A DNA stretch of 32,358 nt from an uncultured beta proteobacterium. Lineage in GTDB: Bacteria; Pseudomonadota; Gammaproteobacteria; Burkholderiales; Burkholderiaceae_C. Below are positions 32,107 through 32,358 of the stretch, piece after piece. A program made the translations under genes and the position numbers. The DNA is taken from assembly GCA_903828235.1 (NCBI GenBank), contig CAIKLM010000011.1:1-32358 (forward strand), in the 5' to 3' direction. The notes under the pieces were generated by a model. The model saw only the letters and a program-made list of their open reading frames with translations, did not search any database and was not told the origin of the DNA. Each line of letters starts with the position of its first letter. Position 1 is the first letter of the stretch.

Positions 32107-32358
32107 GTGTCCGCGCAGCTGCCGGCCCCCTACGTCCAGCGCCCCGACACGCGGGCCGAGGCCTCGCTGGGCCTGGGCGCCTGGCTGGCGCGCCGGCTGC
32201 AGGGCCGCGCGCTGCGCGCGCTGGGCGAGGCCGAGTCGCGGCTGGCCGGTGTGAATCGCCACGCCGGGCGGGCGCGCGCCCTGTGGCAGGCGCTGCAGGC
32301 CGACGCCGCCGGCCCGCGCCCCCTGGCCGCGGCCGAGGTGGCCCGGCTGCGCGCCACG
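32107..32358 (+). CDS. Partial ORF cut by the window edge, possibly SecA-like N terminus
   Basis: A GTG at 32107, 13 bp after the protease stop, opens a frame of 84 codons that runs off the right edge without a stop. The visible residues are charged and helical, with LGAWLARRLQGRALRALGEA, ESRLAGVNRHAGRARALWQA and AAAEVARLRA. I do not recognise it firmly. The arrangement of helices and the VN...AL...L..AEVARLRA pattern recalls the start of SecA-type translocase ATPases. From memory, a SecA-related gene can follow HlyD/M50 pairs in some proteobacteria. This is a tentative inference from 84 residues. Confidence 0.45.
   Translation, partial: MSAQLPAPYVQRPDTRAEASLGLGAWLARRLQGRALRALGEAESRLAGVNRHAGRARALWQALQADAAGPRPLAAAEVARLRAT

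Overview
The window is a chromosome segment of roughly 70-75% G+C from a betaproteobacterium, most likely a Burkholderiales member of the Rubrivivax/Leptothrix/Methylibium type. This placement rests on the very high GC, the flgA-divergent flgBCDEFGHIJKL layout, the Burkholderiales-style intergenic hairpin repeat between flgE and flgF, the many c-di-GMP proteins and TCAAG-type FliA promoters. It is an inference from gene content; no 16S or housekeeping marker is present. No tRNA, rRNA, CRISPR array, IS element or phage gene was seen.

Layout. (1) 1-10493: the start of flgA on the minus strand, then flgB through flgL on the plus strand, encoding the rod, hook, L- and P-rings, rod muramidase and hook-filament junction proteins. 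The series is broken by a hairpin repeat between flgE and flgF and a strong intrinsic terminator between flgF and flgG. (2) 10522-15852: an EAL-HDOD protein, a very large soluble seven-PAS HisKA_2 kinase and an ANTAR response regulator. The first two follow flgL closely; the regulator may have its own start signal. (3) 15871-21637: a membrane histidine kinase on the minus strand, divergent from an Hpt protein, a REC-PAS-GGDEF-EAL protein and a GGDEF cyclase. (4) 21777-22520: an unrecognised protein behind an excellent FliA (sigma-28) promoter. (5) 22626-25797: a zinc-type ABC importer (ATPase, permease, binding protein) plus a ZrgA/DUF2796 protein, preceded by a palindromic operator candidate. 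(6) 25862-28094: a SOUL heme-binding-family protein overlapping tail-to-tail with an HDOD protein that has its own FliA promoter. (7) 28369-end: a GAF-HlyD adaptor, a PqqD-like/M50 protease/HlyD fusion, and the start of a third gene cut by the edge.

How it fits together. Regions 1-4 and the HDOD gene of region 6 look like one motility and c-di-GMP neighbourhood. Sequences matching the FliA promoter precede the unknown gene (21695-21721), the HDOD gene (28165-28191, minus strand) and, less well, the Hpt gene (17148-17175). The zinc module is a self-contained uptake operon. The region with most room for novelty is 28369-32358: a GAF-bearing adaptor next to an intramembrane protease carrying a PqqD-like peptide-recognition domain and its own HlyD-like arm. 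This suggests a coupled peptide-processing and export machine whose remaining parts lie beyond the right edge.
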